From NCBI RefSeq assembly GCF_009363655.1, contig NZ_CP045393.1:3472001-3536000 (forward strand): a stretch of 64,000 nt of DNA, given 5' to 3'. The translations under genes and the position numbers were made by a program. The notes below the pieces were generated by a model, which saw only the letters and a program-made list of their open reading frames with translations, made no database searches and was not told the DNA's origin. Shown piece by piece: positions 9,074 through 17,004 of this stretch. The number at the start of each line of letters is the position of its first letter. The stretch's first letter is position 1. The stretch is from Roseovarius sp. THAF27. Its GTDB lineage: Bacteria > Pseudomonadota > Alphaproteobacteria > Rhodobacterales > Rhodobacteraceae.

Positions 9074-10069
9074 ATGTTTGCAAGGAAAATCCTGTGCTTG
9101 ACCGCTTCGGTCTTCATGCTTGCGGCCGCCCCGGCCCTGGCCGAGACCCAGCTCAAGCTGGCGACTGACTCAGGGGCCAAGGGCTCGCCTTCCGGCGACG
9201 CGCTCGACCGTTGGGCCGAGCTGATCGAAGAAGGCACGGACGGCGAAGTTCAGGTCGATGTCTTCTACCAGAACGAGCTGGGCAGCCAGGCCGAGGTCTT
9301 CGACCTCTTCGTGGCCGGTGATATCGACATGATGATCAACTGGCCGATCACGGCCTACGACGAACGCTTGGGCGTGCTCTTCACGCCCTACATGGTCACC
9401 AGCTGGGAAGAGGCGTTCGAAGCCTACAAGCCCGGCGGCTGGGTCAACGACATGCTGGTTGGCATCTACGATGATCTCGGCCTCAAGTTCTTCGGCCCGT
9501 GGCCCGAAGGCTTCAACGGCATCGCCTCGGCGAATAAGTACGCCATGAGCGAGGAAGAGGCATCCGATCTCAAGATCCGCGTGCCCGCCATGTTCCCGAT
9601 GGCCGAGTCGGTGCAGGCACTGGGCTACCAGACCGCGACGATCGACTGGTCCGAGGTCTTTACCGCCATCCAGACCGGCGTGGTCGACGGCGACGGCGCC
9701 AACATCATCTACTGGGACTACGAGTATTTCCGGGATGTTCTGGACTACTACAACCAGACCAAGATGCAATTTGTCACCGGCGTAATCGCCATGAACACCG
9801 GCGCTTGGGAAGACCTGTCGGAAGAGCACCAGCAGGTGGTGCAGAACGCAGCGCTGACCGTGATGGAAGAAGCTTTCGATCAGGCGCAGGAGCGTGACCA
9901 GTACTACATCGAACAGGCCAAGGCCGCGGGAATGGAGTACATCGAACCCTCCGATGAACAGCTTGCAGAAATGGCCAAGAAGGTGCGCGAGGCCGTCTGG
10001 CCGCTTATGGAAGAGCGCATCGGAAGCGAGATCATGGACACGATCCGTGCGAATGCCGGCGAGCTCTGA
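9074..10069 (+). CDS. TRAP transporter substrate-binding protein (DctP), system 1
   Basis: 331-residue periplasmic binding protein with a Sec signal peptide (hydrophobic residues 6-20, cleavage likely after ALA near residue 23). The conserved LKIRVP segment places the family's substrate-carboxylate-binding arginine at residue 169, followed by the hinge block WSEVFTAIQTGVVDG. Unusually many Trp and Tyr residues (NWPITAYDE, YWDYEYF) suggest an aromatic pocket. Aromatic cages often bind quaternary amines, but this is speculative. GGAGA precedes the ATG, and a TTGACA box lies at 8987-8992 without a clear -10. The 3' end overlaps the small permease gene by 17 bases. Confidence 0.92.
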   Translation: MFARKILCLTASVFMLAAAPALAETQLKLATDSGAKGSPSGDALDRWAELIEEGTDGEVQVDVFYQNELGSQAEVFDLFVAGDIDMMINWPITAYDERLGVLFTPYMVTSWEEAFEAYKPGGWVNDMLVGIYDDLGLKFFGPWPEGFNGIASANKYAMSEEEASDLKIRVPAMFPMAESVQALGYQTATIDWSEVFTAIQTGVVDGDGANIIYWDYEYFRDVLDYYNQTKMQFVTGVIAMNTGAWEDLSEEHQQVVQNAALTVMEEAFDQAQERDQYYIEQAKAAGMEYIEPSDEQLAEMAKKVREAVWPLMEERIGSEIMDTIRANAGEL

Positions 10070-10565
10070 ACGCACATCGGCCTTGGGCCGCATCGGCGGG
10101 GCCATCGCGATCGTGTTGAACGTGATCGGGGTGGTCTCTTCCGCCGCGGTGGTGGGGCTCATGTTCTTTCTCGTGGTGGCGCGCTATGTGCTGGGCCTCT
10201 CGGTCGTGGGCCTGCACGAGCTGATCATGCTGGCCGCGGTCGCCCTCTACATGGTGGGAGCGGTCATCGCCTCGCGGCGCCACGAACACCTGACCGTTGA
10301 CTGGATCGCCGGTAGCCTCAAGAACCCGCGCGGCAAGGCGGCGCATGACCTGCTCATCGCGACGCTGACCATCGTGGTTACCTGCTTCTTCATGGTCTGG
10401 GCCTACCACATGTTCACCTGGGGCATGAAACGCCCGCAAAGCACGCCCGCCTTCCAAATCCCTCTCTGGATCCCGCAATTCGCCATAGGCGTCGCCGCGG
10501 TGGGCTGTTTCGCCTACGCCCTGCGCGATGCGATTGACGCCTGCCGGCGGCTCATGCGCCGCTGA
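10053..10565 (+). CDS. TRAP transporter small membrane subunit (DctQ), system 1
   Basis: 170-residue protein with four predicted membrane helices (for example residues 16-40 and 53-70). The DctQ-type motif GLHELIMLAAVALYMVGA follows the first helix. The start at 10053 lies inside the binding-protein gene, a 17-base overlap, so there is no intercistronic hairpin here, unlike the other TRAP loci in this window. It is followed 18 bases later by the large subunit. Confidence 0.88.
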   Translation: MPASSERTSALGRIGGAIAIVLNVIGVVSSAAVVGLMFFLVVARYVLGLSVVGLHELIMLAAVALYMVGAVIASRRHEHLTVDWIAGSLKNPRGKAAHDLLIATLTIVVTCFFMVWAYHMFTWGMKRPQSTPAFQIPLWIPQFAIGVAAVGCFAYALRDAIDACRRLMRR

Positions 10566-10583
10566 AATCACGGACAATACCCA

Positions 10584-11867
10584 ATGGACGCCCTCATCGC
10601 TCTGCCCTTGCTCATCCTGCTGATGGGCGTCGGACTTCCCGTCGCATGGTCCTTCGCCGGTGTTCTCGCCTATCTCACCTGGGTCTATGACGTGAACCTC
10701 AATACCCTGATGCTACAGGGCTTTCGATCGCTGAACTCTGTCGTGCTCGTGGCGCTGCCGCTCTTCATCCTGACGGGCTACCTGATGCAGTCGGGCGGCA
10801 TCGCCCGCCGCATCATCGCCTTCGTAAGCCGCCTTGCGACGGGCCGAGGCGGCATGGGCACGGCCATGGTCCTCTCCTCCAGCATCTTCGGCGCCATTTC
10901 CGGCACCGCCACCGCGGCCATCGCCTCGATCGGCTCGATCATGACAGAGCCGTTGGTGCAACGGGGCTACCCGCGCGGGCGCATCGCAGCGCTGCTCGGG
11001 ATCTCCTCCCTGCTGGGCATCCTGATCCCACCCTCGATCACCATGATCCTCTTCGCGGTCGTCACCCGCCAATCCGTCGCCGCCTGTTTCGCGGCCACGA
11101 TCGGCCCCGCGATCATCCTCATCATCGGTCTCATTCTCTACAACCGCTTCCTCGTCGGCCGCGCCTTCGACGAAATCGAACTGGAGGCGGAGGACACCCA
11201 AAGCTTCGGCCACGTCACTCTCAATGCGCTGCCTGCCCTGTCGCTTCCGATCATCATCCTGGGCGGTATCTATGGCGGTATCTTCACACCGACCGAGGCC
11301 GCCGCCGTGGCGGCAGTCGCGGCTCTCATCGTGGGCGGACTCATCTATCGCGAATTCACCTGGGGCAGCCTCGGGCGCAGTGTTCTCGGCGCTGCCGAAA
11401 CGACGGGCACGATCATCCTCATCCTGCTCTTTTCCTTCATGATCTCGCGCATCATGGCGTTCGAGCGTGTTCCTCAGGACCTGACCGAAGCGATCCAGTC
11501 GGTCGTGACCACCCCGGTGGGCGCGCTTCTGGTGGTGAACCTCGTCCTGATCGTCGCGGGCGCGCTGATGGACGACGTCTCGGTCACCGTGGTCATCGCA
11601 CCGCTCTTCCTGCCGCTGATGGTCGCCAACGATATCGACCCGGTGCATTTCGCGGCGATCGTCGCCTGTTCGGTGGTGATCGGCGCCAACAGCCCGCCTG
11701 TCGCGCCCACGCTTTTCCTGTCCTGCAAGATATGCCGTGTGCCCATCTTGCAAGCCGTGATGCCAGCGCTCGGACTGATGGGATTCGTGGCCTTCCCGGT
11801 ACTTATGCTGACCACTTTCTGGCCAGACCTTTCGCTTACGATACCGCGCTTGTTCGGCCTGATGTGA
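10584..11867 (+). CDS. TRAP transporter large membrane subunit (DctM), system 1
   Basis: 427-residue polytopic protein that forms the sodium-coupled translocation path of the importer. DctM hallmarks are visible: ALPLFILTGYLMQSGG near the N-terminus, SSSIFGAISGTATAAIASIG in the first half, GILIPPSITMILFAV, and PTEAAAVAAVAALIVG in the second half. It completes the system 1 operon, which starts with the cupin and flavoprotein genes. No terminator hairpin is obvious after the stop. Confidence 0.93.
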   Translation: MDALIALPLLILLMGVGLPVAWSFAGVLAYLTWVYDVNLNTLMLQGFRSLNSVVLVALPLFILTGYLMQSGGIARRIIAFVSRLATGRGGMGTAMVLSSSIFGAISGTATAAIASIGSIMTEPLVQRGYPRGRIAALLGISSLLGILIPPSITMILFAVVTRQSVAACFAATIGPAIILIIGLILYNRFLVGRAFDEIELEAEDTQSFGHVTLNALPALSLPIIILGGIYGGIFTPTEAAAVAAVAALIVGGLIYREFTWGSLGRSVLGAAETTGTIILILLFSFMISRIMAFERVPQDLTEAIQSVVTTPVGALLVVNLVLIVAGALMDDVSVTVVIAPLFLPLMVANDIDPVHFAAIVACSVVIGANSPPVAPTLFLSCKICRVPILQAVMPALGLMGFVAFPVLMLTTFWPDLSLTIPRLFGLM

Positions 11868-12477
11868 GGCTCCATAGCCAAGTCAGGTTCAGTGGGTTCG
11901 TTGCGTTAGCGCCAGACGGCCGCTTTTATTGTCAGCTTTGAGCGCTTGACGGGTCCAGCCGGTCGACGCCTTAAGGGCGCCGAACCGATGGGCGTTCTCG
12001 CGAGCCGAGGCTGACCTCCAGGAAGCTCTGCTGATCTCCGCTTCAAGCTCGGCTGAACATTGACGAAAAAGATCGTGAGCGGGCGCTTTCGAGGCAGTTC
12101 AGGCGTAGGTCGGTCGTTCGCTGCAGACTTGTGGAATAGCGACCACCGGCTGTGAATGGCAGGTCCGCCATGAGTGAAATTGGTCTGCATGAGCATTCTG
12201 CCACTTGTGTTTCTCAAAACCCTATAAGATAACGCTGTTATGTTATTTAGTATCACTGATCATGTTATCCAGGGAAAGCGACGGCAGTGCGACCCGCGCT
12301 GAAGATTGAGACCAACTGAAGGATGTTCGGAAAGAGACAATCCCGGAACCGCCGTGAACACACTGACGCGGCTCGAATTTTCCGGGGCGATGCCCATGCC
12401 GCCGAGGGCGTTCCCGTTCGGGTTAAAAGAACCCGATCCAAGTCGGACTGCAGATCCGGTGCCAAACAGGAGCCTAC
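11868..12477. other. 610-base gap without a supportable gene
   Basis: No convincing coding region. An open frame on the minus strand (11906-12256) has no domain and low-quality codon use. The stretch is rich in short repeats and looks like decayed sequence between the TRAP operon and the zinc locus. Its right end holds an AT-rich patch (12229-12268) that may be the zinc-locus control region. Confidence 0.5.
12229..12268. promoter_or_regulatory. Possible Zur-type control region
   Basis: AT-rich island in GC-rich DNA with ATAAC-GCT-GTTAT (12229-12241, perfect 5-base arms) and further GTTAT copies at 12242 and 12264. Zur boxes of alphaproteobacteria are built from GTTAT/ATAAC half-sites. The arrangement here is not the textbook palindrome, so this is a weak call supported mainly by the zinc genes downstream. 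Confidence 0.3.
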
Positions 12478-12825
12478 ATGCAAACCGTTCTACACTCCCG
12501 CCGGCATTTCTGGATCGCCACGTGGCCCGACTGGGTGGCGGAGTATTCGCTGTCATCGGTCACACCCTTGGGCCAATGGTGGGCCACGGTGCCGAAAGAA
12601 CGGCACCCCGACCACGCCGCCGCGCAGGACTACCTGAGGGCGCATTGGCAAGAACCCTGGGGCGACCGCCGGCAGGAAATCGTGTTCATCGGGGCAGGTA
12701 TCGACTGGCCCACACTGAAGGCGCGGCTGGACGCGGCGCTGGTGCCCGAAAGCGTGGCACCGGGACCGGACCAACTGCCCGACCTACCCGACCCGTTCCC
12801 CGCCTGGCGGAGGGCCGCGGCATGA
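12478..12825 (+). pseudogene. C-terminal stub of a CobW-type (COG0523) zinc GTPase
   Basis: 115 residues matching only the CobW C-terminal domain: FWIATWPDWVAEYS, a GQWWATVP segment, and WGDRRQEIVFIGAGID followed by LKARLDAAL. Full-length COG0523 metallochaperones are about 350-400 residues. The P-loop, the CxCC metal motif and the whole GTPase domain (about 250 residues) are missing. The frame is closed by a TAA at 12424, and no frame in the 600 bases upstream encodes the missing part. This looks like a large 5' deletion. The stub is still joined by an ATGA overlap to DUF1826, so it may only serve to carry translation into the operon. Confidence 0.72.
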
Positions 12826-13454
12826 CCCTGCACCCGATTGTTCCAAAAGGCGCCGGGTCGGGCGTACTGAGCGTCAATGGCCCCGAGGACATGGGCGCGA
12901 TCCGGCTGCCGGGCGTGGGGGGCGTGATCTGCCAGCGCAGGCTTCTCGAAACCGTGCTGCATTGGCTGGAAACGCTACCACCCGAGGTACTGCCCTCGAC
13001 CCGGGTCATCGTGCGACCCGCCGAGATTGCCTCGGCCGTCAGCTTGGCCTGCGACGAGGCGAGCATGCCCGACACACCGGAGCGCCGGATCCTCATCGAC
13101 GATATCGCGGGGCTGGCGACCACGTTTGGTGAGATGACACGTACGCGGTGGCTGCGCCTGCGGTTGGACGCGGTGACGACGAATGCCTGCCGCCGGTTCC
13201 ACATCGACAGGGTCACGGCCCGGCTCGTGTGCACCTATCGCGGCACGGGCACGCAATACGGTGTGGCGCGTGACGATGTGCCGGCCACCATCCATACGGT
13301 GCCGACCGGATCGCCCTTCGTCATGCGCGGCACGCTCTGGCCGGCGCAACCCGATCCTCACCTGCTGCACCGATCGCCACCTATCGAGGGCACGGGCGAA
13401 ACTCGCCTGATGCTGGCGCTGGACCCGGTCACCGATCCGGACGACGAGTCATGA
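12822..13454 (+). CDS. DUF1826 protein of the zinc locus
   Basis: 210-residue protein of family DUF1826. The family is found beside COG0523 GTPases and other Zur-controlled genes; its activity is unknown. RWLRLRLDAVTTNACRRFHIDR and the later YRGTGTQYG hold conserved Cys, His and Asp residues that could bind metal or a cofactor, recalling a 2OG-oxygenase-like or cupin-like core. The start at 12822 overlaps the GTPase stub by 4 bases, and the stop overlaps the next small gene by 4 bases. A longer in-frame extension upstream to 12306 is not credible. Confidence 0.8.
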   Translation: MTLHPIVPKGAGSGVLSVNGPEDMGAIRLPGVGGVICQRRLLETVLHWLETLPPEVLPSTRVIVRPAEIASAVSLACDEASMPDTPERRILIDDIAGLATTFGEMTRTRWLRLRLDAVTTNACRRFHIDRVTARLVCTYRGTGTQYGVARDDVPATIHTVPTGSPFVMRGTLWPAQPDPHLLHRSPPIEGTGETRLMLALDPVTDPDDES

Positions 13455-13714
13455 GCCGCAACATCGCCACCAGCCTGCGCCGCCGCCGGCGCAGCGACCC
13501 GATGCGCGATTTCGACGCCCTGCCACAGCCATTGCGCAACTGGATGCACCAGGCGGCGCTGGCGTGGTCGCCCGCCTCGTGCCGCCGCATCTGGCAAAAG
13601 GCACGGGCCGAGGGCGAAGCGCCCGACGCCATCCTGGCCCGGCTCGACCGGGCAGAGCGGATCACGCTTGCCCGCGACAGGCTGACCTGTCGGACCGGCA
13701 ACCCAGAGACATGA
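13451..13714 (+). CDS. Small DUF6525-type protein
   Basis: 87-residue basic protein with an Arg-rich N-terminus (SLRRRRRSDPM) and a helical core LPQPLRNWMHQAALAWSPAS. It resembles small DUF6525 proteins of Rhodobacteraceae, which have no known function. The ATGA overlap with DUF1826 places it in the zinc operon. No metal-binding motif is obvious. The match is from memory of the family pattern, so it is moderately sure. Confidence 0.62.
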   Translation: MSRNIATSLRRRRRSDPMRDFDALPQPLRNWMHQAALAWSPASCRRIWQKARAEGEAPDAILARLDRAERITLARDRLTCRTGNPET

Positions 13715-13938
13715 CGAGAGGAGAGGACCGAACCACATGAAATGCAACTCCTCCCTGATCCCGGCTGAAAAGTTGGCCGCGCCCGCGCTGGCTGGTGACG
13801 CGCTTGATGCCGTCGCCCAGGTCGAGACGCAATTACTGAAAGTTTCCAGAGCCACACGGATTTGAGCGCTCGTACCGTGTTGGCGCCGTTGCATTGGCAC
13901 GCATCTGACTTCATCAATGAACCCTGAAAGGACCTGTC
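13715..13938. other. 224-base gap before zrgA
   Basis: No supportable gene. A 41-codon open frame starts at an ATG near 13738 (MKCNSSLIPAEKL...) without recognisable features. No GTTAT/ATAAC-type repeat is seen, so zrgA is either read through from the upstream genes or uses an unrecognised promoter. Confidence 0.4.
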
Positions 13939-14556
13939 ATGAAACCGATCTATCTGGCCCTGGCCACCACGACCCTCGCCGCATCCGCAATCGCGCAGGA
14001 CACGCGCGAGCTGGACGCGCATGTGCACGGCGTCTCGACAGTCGAGATCGCGATCGAACACGGTGCGATTGAGATCAACCTCCTGTCGCCGGGCATGGAC
14101 ATCGTCGGCTTCGAGCACGAAGCGACCTCTGCCGAGGACAGGGAGGCCGTGGCCGCCGCGATCCGTCAATTCCTGACCCCGGAAGAGATCGTGGCCCTAC
14201 CCGATGCCGCAGGCTGTCAGCTGAACGCGGTGCTGGCCCATTTGCACACCGGCGATCACGAGCACGACGAAACCGATGAGCACATGGAAGGAGACCATGA
14301 TCATGACCACGATCACGATCAAGCGGAGGCCGACGCGCACGAACATGAACACGGTGATGAGGCCGAGGCCAAGCATAGCGAATTCCACGTCACCTACGGC
14401 TTTGCCTGCGAGGATGAGGACGCGCTGACCTCCATCGCTTTCCCGTTCTTCGAGCGCTTCCCCAATGCCGGGGAAATCGAGGTTCAATACGTGACCGAGG
14501 CCGGTGCGGGCACGGCGGAACTGACGCCAGACGCCGCCGAAGTCGCTTTCGAGTAG
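13939..14556 (+). CDS. zrgA: ZrgA-family (DUF2796) zinc uptake protein
   Basis: 205-residue secreted protein with a signal peptide (MKPIYLALATTTLAASAIA) ending near residue 19. The DUF2796 body starts at LDAHVHGVSTVEIAIE. A His/Asp/Glu-rich loop runs from His101 to His146, with HDHDHDHD-type repeats, as expected for a periplasmic zinc collector. The C-terminal half (FHVTYGFACEDEDALTSI) completes the domain. In Vibrio cholerae, ZrgA works with an ABC transporter and DUF3299-type proteins as a second zinc importer; the same set follows here. The next gene starts 2 bases after its stop. Confidence 0.88.
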   Translation: MKPIYLALATTTLAASAIAQDTRELDAHVHGVSTVEIAIEHGAIEINLLSPGMDIVGFEHEATSAEDREAVAAAIRQFLTPEEIVALPDAAGCQLNAVLAHLHTGDHEHDETDEHMEGDHDHDHDHDQAEADAHEHEHGDEAEAKHSEFHVTYGFACEDEDALTSIAFPFFERFPNAGEIEVQYVTEAGAGTAELTPDAAEVAFE

Positions 14557-14558
14557 CG

Positions 14559-15248
14559 ATGGCGGACCCGGCCCTGACTCTGCAAGACGTGCGGTTCCGC
14601 TGGCCGGGGCGGACGTCTTTCGGGATGTCGGTGCCGGAGTTCCGGCTGGACCGGGGCGAAAGCGTTCTGCTTCTGGGTGAAAGCGGGTCGGGCAAGTCCA
14701 CGCTCTTGTCGCTCGTCTGCGGGATCGTCACCGCCGATGCCGGTCGGGTGGATCTGGCCGGCACCGATCTTGCCACCATGCAGGCTGGTGCGCGCGACAG
14801 GTTCCGGGCCGAGCGGATCGGCGTCATTTTCCAGCAATTCAACCTGCTGCCCTATGCCAGCGTGTCGGACAACATACTGCTGCCTTTGAAGTTCGCGCCG
14901 GAACGGCGCAAGCGTGCCGGCCCAGACGATGCAGCAAGGTTGTGCACCGCATTGGGCCTGCCCGGCGACATCATTCAGGCCAAGGCCGGGCGCCTTTCGG
15001 TCGGCCAGCAGCAGCGCGTCGCCGTCGCCCGCGCCCTGATCGGCCAGCCGCCCCTGATCGTCGCGGACGAGCCGACTTCGGCGCTCGATGCCGCGACGCA
15101 GGATGCGTTTCTGGGCCTTTTGTTCGGCCAGATCGCGGCTGCGGGTTCGTCTCTATTGATGGTCAGCCATGACGAAAGGCTGGGCGCGCGGTTCGACCGG
15201 GTGGTGCACCTCACTGACATCGCTTGCGTCGAAAGGCAGGCCGCATGA
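14559..15248 (+). CDS. ABC transporter ATPase of the Zrg zinc system
   Basis: 229-residue ATPase of the LolD/MacB type. Walker A is GESGSGKST with Lys46. The Q-loop region is VIFQQFNLLPYASV, the signature LSVGQQQRVAVARAL, and Walker B IVADEPTSALD. The signature reads SVGQQ rather than SGGQQ, a common variant in this subfamily. It pairs with the FtsX-type permease that overlaps its stop by 4 bases. By context it would be the ZrgB-equivalent component. Such ATPases usually drive mechanical transmission rather than classical import, so how it helps zinc uptake is open. Confidence 0.88.
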   Translation: MADPALTLQDVRFRWPGRTSFGMSVPEFRLDRGESVLLLGESGSGKSTLLSLVCGIVTADAGRVDLAGTDLATMQAGARDRFRAERIGVIFQQFNLLPYASVSDNILLPLKFAPERRKRAGPDDAARLCTALGLPGDIIQAKAGRLSVGQQQRVAVARALIGQPPLIVADEPTSALDAATQDAFLGLLFGQIAAAGSSLLMVSHDERLGARFDRVVHLTDIACVERQAA

Positions 15249-16495
15249 TCCTGCGCCTTGCCTTCGGCTCTCTCATGGCGCGCGCCCTGACCGTCAGCAT
15301 GACGGTGCTGGCCATCGCGCTGTCGGTCGCGCTGTTTCTCGGGGTCGAGAAGGTGCGCACCGGCGCCAAGGCCAGTTTCGCCGACACTATTTCGGGCACC
15401 GACCTGATTGTCGGGGCGCGCTCGGGATCAGTTCAGCTGTTGCTTTATTCCGTATTCCGGATCGGCAACGCCACCAATAACGTGACCTGGGAAAGCTACC
15501 GCGATATCGCCGACCGGCCCGAGGTGGACTGGATCGTGCCCATATCGCTGGGCGACAGCCACCGACAGTTCCGGGTGATGGGCACCACGCAGGCGTTCTT
15601 TGAGCACTACAAGTATCGCGGCGGTCGGTCTTTGGAGATCGGCAATGGCCACGGGCTGGAAGATCTTTACGACGCGGTCATTGGTGCCGAGGTCGCGGCA
15701 ACGTTGGGCTATGCGGTCGGCGACCCGATCGTCGTGTCACACGGGCTTGCGTCCTTTACCCATCACGACGATCAGCCCTTTCGCGTGGCGGGCATCATCG
15801 ACCGCACCGGCACCCCGGTAGACCGTACCGTCATCGTCAGCCTGGAGGCGATTGAGGCGATCCATGTCGATTGGCAGTCCGGCGCGCAATTTCCCGGCCA
15901 AAGCACGCCCGTCGAGCAGATACGTAAGATGGACCTGTCGCCTTCGGCGGTGACGGCCGCGCTGGTCGGGGTCAAGTCAAGGCTTCAGATCTTCGGCCTG
16001 CAACGCTGGATCAACACTTACCCCGAAGAGCCGCTGCTGGCGGTCCTGCCCGGTGTCGCCTTGCAGGAGTTGTGGCAGATCGTCGGCGTGGCCGAAACCG
16101 CGCTGATCGGCGTGTCGGCAATGGTTGTGGTGACGGCCCTCTTGGGCATGATGGCAATGATCTTTTCCTCGCTCAACGAACGCCGGCGGGAAATGGCGAT
16201 CTGGCGGGCCATGGGCGCGCGCCCGTCGACCATCCTCGGCCTGCTCGTGCTGGAAGCGGCGCTGATGGCCGCCTTGGGCGCCCTCCTCGGCCTCGCGCTG
16301 CTTTACGGCGGGCTGGCGCTGACGCAGCCGGTGGTGGACAGCGCCTTCGGCCTCTGGCTACCGATCGCGCCGCCGAATGGGCGGGAACTGGCCACTCTCG
16401 CAGGTGTGATCGTCGCGGCGGCGCTTGTCAGCCTGTTTCCGGCCCTCAGGGCCTACCGCCTGTCGCTGTCTGATGGCATGATGGTCAGGATATGA
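15245..16495 (+). CDS. FtsX/MacB-type ABC permease of the Zrg zinc system
   Basis: 416 residues. One N-terminal helix (LTVSMTVLAIALSVALFLGV), a large extracytoplasmic domain (about residues 45-265), then three C-terminal helices including TALIGVSAMVVVTALLGMMA. This is the FtsX/MacB layout. The coupling segment LNERRREMAIWRAMGARPS is typical for the permease-ATPase contact. The extracytoplasmic part is rich in His (HGLASFTHHDDQPF), fitting handling of zinc passed on by ZrgA, though this is inference. I chose the ATG at 15245 because it overlaps the ATPase stop; 15224 is also in frame. Confidence 0.87.
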   Translation: MILRLAFGSLMARALTVSMTVLAIALSVALFLGVEKVRTGAKASFADTISGTDLIVGARSGSVQLLLYSVFRIGNATNNVTWESYRDIADRPEVDWIVPISLGDSHRQFRVMGTTQAFFEHYKYRGGRSLEIGNGHGLEDLYDAVIGAEVAATLGYAVGDPIVVSHGLASFTHHDDQPFRVAGIIDRTGTPVDRTVIVSLEAIEAIHVDWQSGAQFPGQSTPVEQIRKMDLSPSAVTAALVGVKSRLQIFGLQRWINTYPEEPLLAVLPGVALQELWQIVGVAETALIGVSAMVVVTALLGMMAMIFSSLNERRREMAIWRAMGARPSTILGLLVLEAALMAALGALLGLALLYGGLALTQPVVDSAFGLWLPIAPPNGRELATLAGVIVAAALVSLFPALRAYRLSLSDGMMVRI

Positions 16496-17004
16496 CACGC
16501 ACGCATCCCTCTCGCCGGGCCGTCCTGGCCATGCTTGCAGCAACCCTGCTTCCGGGCCGGGCGATGGCCAGCCAGTACCGTGTGATTGAATGGCCGGACC
16601 TGATCCCCAAGGGCGTGCCCTATGGCGAGATCATCGGCCCCGGCAAGATCGACGAGGCCAATGACACCTGGGTGCCGGAATACGACCGCAACGCGTGGCG
16701 GATGAACACGCGCCTCAACGGCAAGCCGATCAAGCTGCCCGGCTATATCATCCCGTTCGATGTCAATTCCCAAGGCGTAACGAGCTTCATGCTGGTGCCC
16801 TACGTGGGCGCCTGCATCCACACGCCCCCACCGCCACCCAACCAGCTTGTCTTCGTCACCACGAAAACCCCCTGGCCCAGCGACTCCCTATGGGATCCGG
16901 TCTGGGTCTCGGGGCGGCTCTCGGCCAAGTCCATGAAGACCCAGATCGCGGATGTCGGATACCGGATGACCGCCGAGCGGATCGAGGTCTACGAATGGCA
17001 GTGA
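16492..17004 (+). CDS. DUF3299 exported protein 1 of the zinc locus
   Basis: 170-residue DUF3299 protein. The N-terminus (SRRAVLAMLAATLLPGRAMA) resembles a Tat or Sec signal with a paired Arg. The core holds GYIIPFD, then LVPYVGACIHTPPPPPNQLV, the family's most conserved block with one Cys and one His that could bind metal. It overlaps the permease stop by 4 bases. In Vibrio, DUF3299-type proteins belong to the zinc-responsive Zrg set; the molecular role is unknown. Confidence 0.85.
   Translation: MTRTHPSRRAVLAMLAATLLPGRAMASQYRVIEWPDLIPKGVPYGEIIGPGKIDEANDTWVPEYDRNAWRMNTRLNGKPIKLPGYIIPFDVNSQGVTSFMLVPYVGACIHTPPPPPNQLVFVTTKTPWPSDSLWDPVWVSGRLSAKSMKTQIADVGYRMTAERIEVYEWQ

Noticed and set aside
11906..12256. 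Minus-strand 116-codon open frame in the gap
   Set aside because: No domain, no ribosome site, and composition unlike the neighbouring genes.
12306..12821. N-terminal extension of DUF1826
   Set aside because: It reads through the GTPase stub in another frame; the 12822 ATG overlaps the stub stop and fits the family length.
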